Part shown: piece after piece, positions 25,067 through 25,960 of the stretch
How the letters are laid out: each line of letters starts with the position of its first letter
Numbering within the stretch: position 1 is the first letter of the stretch
Source of the DNA: Chrysochromulina tobinii
Taxonomy: Eukaryota > Haptophyta > Prymnesiales > Chrysochromulinaceae
Assembly: GCA_001275005.1 (NCBI GenBank)
Contig: JWZX01003282.1
Location: forward strand, 1-25,960
Length of the DNA: 25,960 nt
Reading direction: 5' to 3'
Position numbers and translations under genes: made by a program
Notes under the pieces: generated by a model
What the model saw: only the letters and a program-made list of their open reading frames with translations
What the model was told of the DNA's origin: nothing
Databases searched by the model: none

Positions 25067-25960
25067 ATGTTCGCGAAGAAGGCAGCGCCCAAGGCCACCC
25101 CCGCTGCCCCCGCCCCCGCCCCCGCTCCCGCCCGCGCGCCCGCGCCCGCGCTCGTTAACATCAAGGTCACCAGGGGCATCCGCGGCATCGGCATCAAGAC
25201 TGACGTCACCGGCCTCGTCATCGAGGTAGACCCAAACTCGAGTGCGAGTGGCGAGATCGCCGTTGGCGACAAGGTCGTCGAGTTCGAGCGCTACGCCTTT
25301 CCAGCCGAATCGTCGCTACAGGAGGCGATCGAGAAGTTTCCCCACAAGGGCAAGCTCCAGTACCTCCTTGGCGTAGCCAAGGGTGTTGGTCCTGCTGCAC
25401 CCGCCGCCCCGCCGAGCGGCGGCAGCTTTGGCGACAACGGTGGCGGCTTTGGTGCCAGCTTTGGCGCTACTCCAGCGCCGCCGACCGCGCCGTCGCAGTC
25501 CTATGCCACGGGTGGCTTTGGCGGCGGTGGCGGCTTCGGTGGCGGCTTCGATGCCGGTTTCGGGCAGGCGCCCGCTCCGCCTGCTCCGGCGCAGCCCTTC
25601 GCGGCGGGCGGCTTCGGCGGCGGTGGTGGCTTCGGTGGCGGCTTCGATGCCGGCTTTGGGCAGCCGTCCGCTCCGGCGCCCGCACCGGCGGCTCCCGCCC
25701 CTAACCCCGCCATGCCTGCTGCCGAGGCGCCGTTGCCTGAGGGATGGATGGCTACTAAGGCGCCCGACGGCCGGGTGTATTACTTCCACGCTGCCACCAA
25801 GAAGACGTCGTGGACGCGTCCCGTGGCAGAGCCCGCGCCTCCCGCCCCCGCCCCTGCCATGCCAGCTGCCGCGCCGTCCTTTGCCGCGGGCGGCTTCGGC
25901 GGCGGCGGCGGCTTCGATGCCGGCTTCGGGCAGGCGCCCGCTACGGCGCCCGCTCCGGCG
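25067..25960 (+). CDS. PDZ-like, Gly-Phe repeat and WW-domain protein (3' end beyond window)
   Basis: The frame is open from the ATG at 25067 to the last base (298 codons) without a stop. Residues 7-29 are an Ala/Pro linker. Residues 29-105 look like a PDZ-type domain (IRGIGIKTDVTGLVIEVDP, then GEIAVGDKVVEFE and a helix ESSLQEAIEKF). Gly/Phe-rich repeats GGFGGGGGFGGGFDAGFGQ alternate with Ala/Pro spacers and occur at least three times. A WW domain at 223-252 has both Trp (W227, W249), the YYF core (238-240) and final Pro252, so it should bind Pro-rich peptides. Gly-Phe repeats recall condensate-forming or nucleoporin FG regions. A scaffold role is inference and the exact function is unknown. 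The C-terminus continues past the window with another Gly-Phe block. Confidence 0.82.
   Translation, partial: MFAKKAAPKATPAAPAPAPAPARAPAPALVNIKVTRGIRGIGIKTDVTGLVIEVDPNSSASGEIAVGDKVVEFERYAFPAESSLQEAIEKFPHKGKLQYLLGVAKGVGPAAPAAPPSGGSFGDNGGGFGASFGATPAPPTAPSQSYATGGFGGGGGFGGGFDAGFGQAPAPPAPAQPFAAGGFGGGGGFGGGFDAGFGQPSAPAPAPAAPAPNPAMPAAEAPLPEGWMATKAPDGRVYYFHAATKKTSWTRPVAEPAPPAPAPAMPAAAPSFAAGGFGGGGGFDAGFGQAPATAPAPA

Overview
The window reads as nuclear DNA of a GC-rich unicellular eukaryote, most likely a marine microalga. A haptophyte-like alga is my best guess, but this is inference. The signs are spliceosomal GT-AG introns (75 bp in the PLAA/Doa1 gene, 161 bp in enolase), monocistronic genes on both strands, a plant/alga-type enolase insert, very Ala/Pro-rich proteins, and a large surface protein made of pherophorin-like Pro-rich linkers and Cys-containing DDGSC repeats. 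There is no operon structure, and I saw no tRNA, rRNA or CRISPR array.

Layout from left to right: (1) the N-terminal part of an unrecognised coiled-coil, poly-Q/Pro protein on the minus strand (1-688). (2) A PLAA/Doa1 ubiquitin adaptor, minus strand (897-3464). (3) A divergent unknown basic protein, plus strand (3924-4709). (4) A type II membrane protein with Pro-rich and 15-fold Cys-repeat regions (5114-8561), whose frame is broken once by an apparent extra C. (5) Convergent to it, an 1850-residue GH43-like/PAN/ShK/IPT protein, minus strand (8940-14501). (6) A 1385-residue Ala-rich coiled-coil protein with filamin repeats, minus strand (15011-19168). (7) An AzoR-type FMN quinone/azo reductase, plus strand (20018-20608), between two telomere-like tracts and the arms of a ~140-bp inverted repeat. 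(8) A glutathione-peroxidase/UBA fusion, minus strand (21276-22628), with TGA exactly where the catalytic Trp codon belongs. (9) Enolase with an N-terminal docking-like extension, minus strand (23117-24765). (10) The start of a PDZ-like/Gly-Phe-repeat/WW protein, plus strand (25067 to the window end).

The genes do not form one obvious pathway. Two themes stand out. Genes 4 and 5 are both large modular surface or secreted proteins placed tail to tail, suitable for cell-covering or adhesion roles. Genes 7 and 8 are both redox enzymes and lie next to each other in a repeat-rich stretch (19.1-21.2 kb). The most interesting items are the GPx-UBA gene with TGA at the tetrad Trp, the inverted-repeat/telomere-like bracket around the reductase gene (one arm supplies the start codon of the filamin gene), and the GH43-PAN-ShK-IPT architecture with a helical insert inside one IPT domain.
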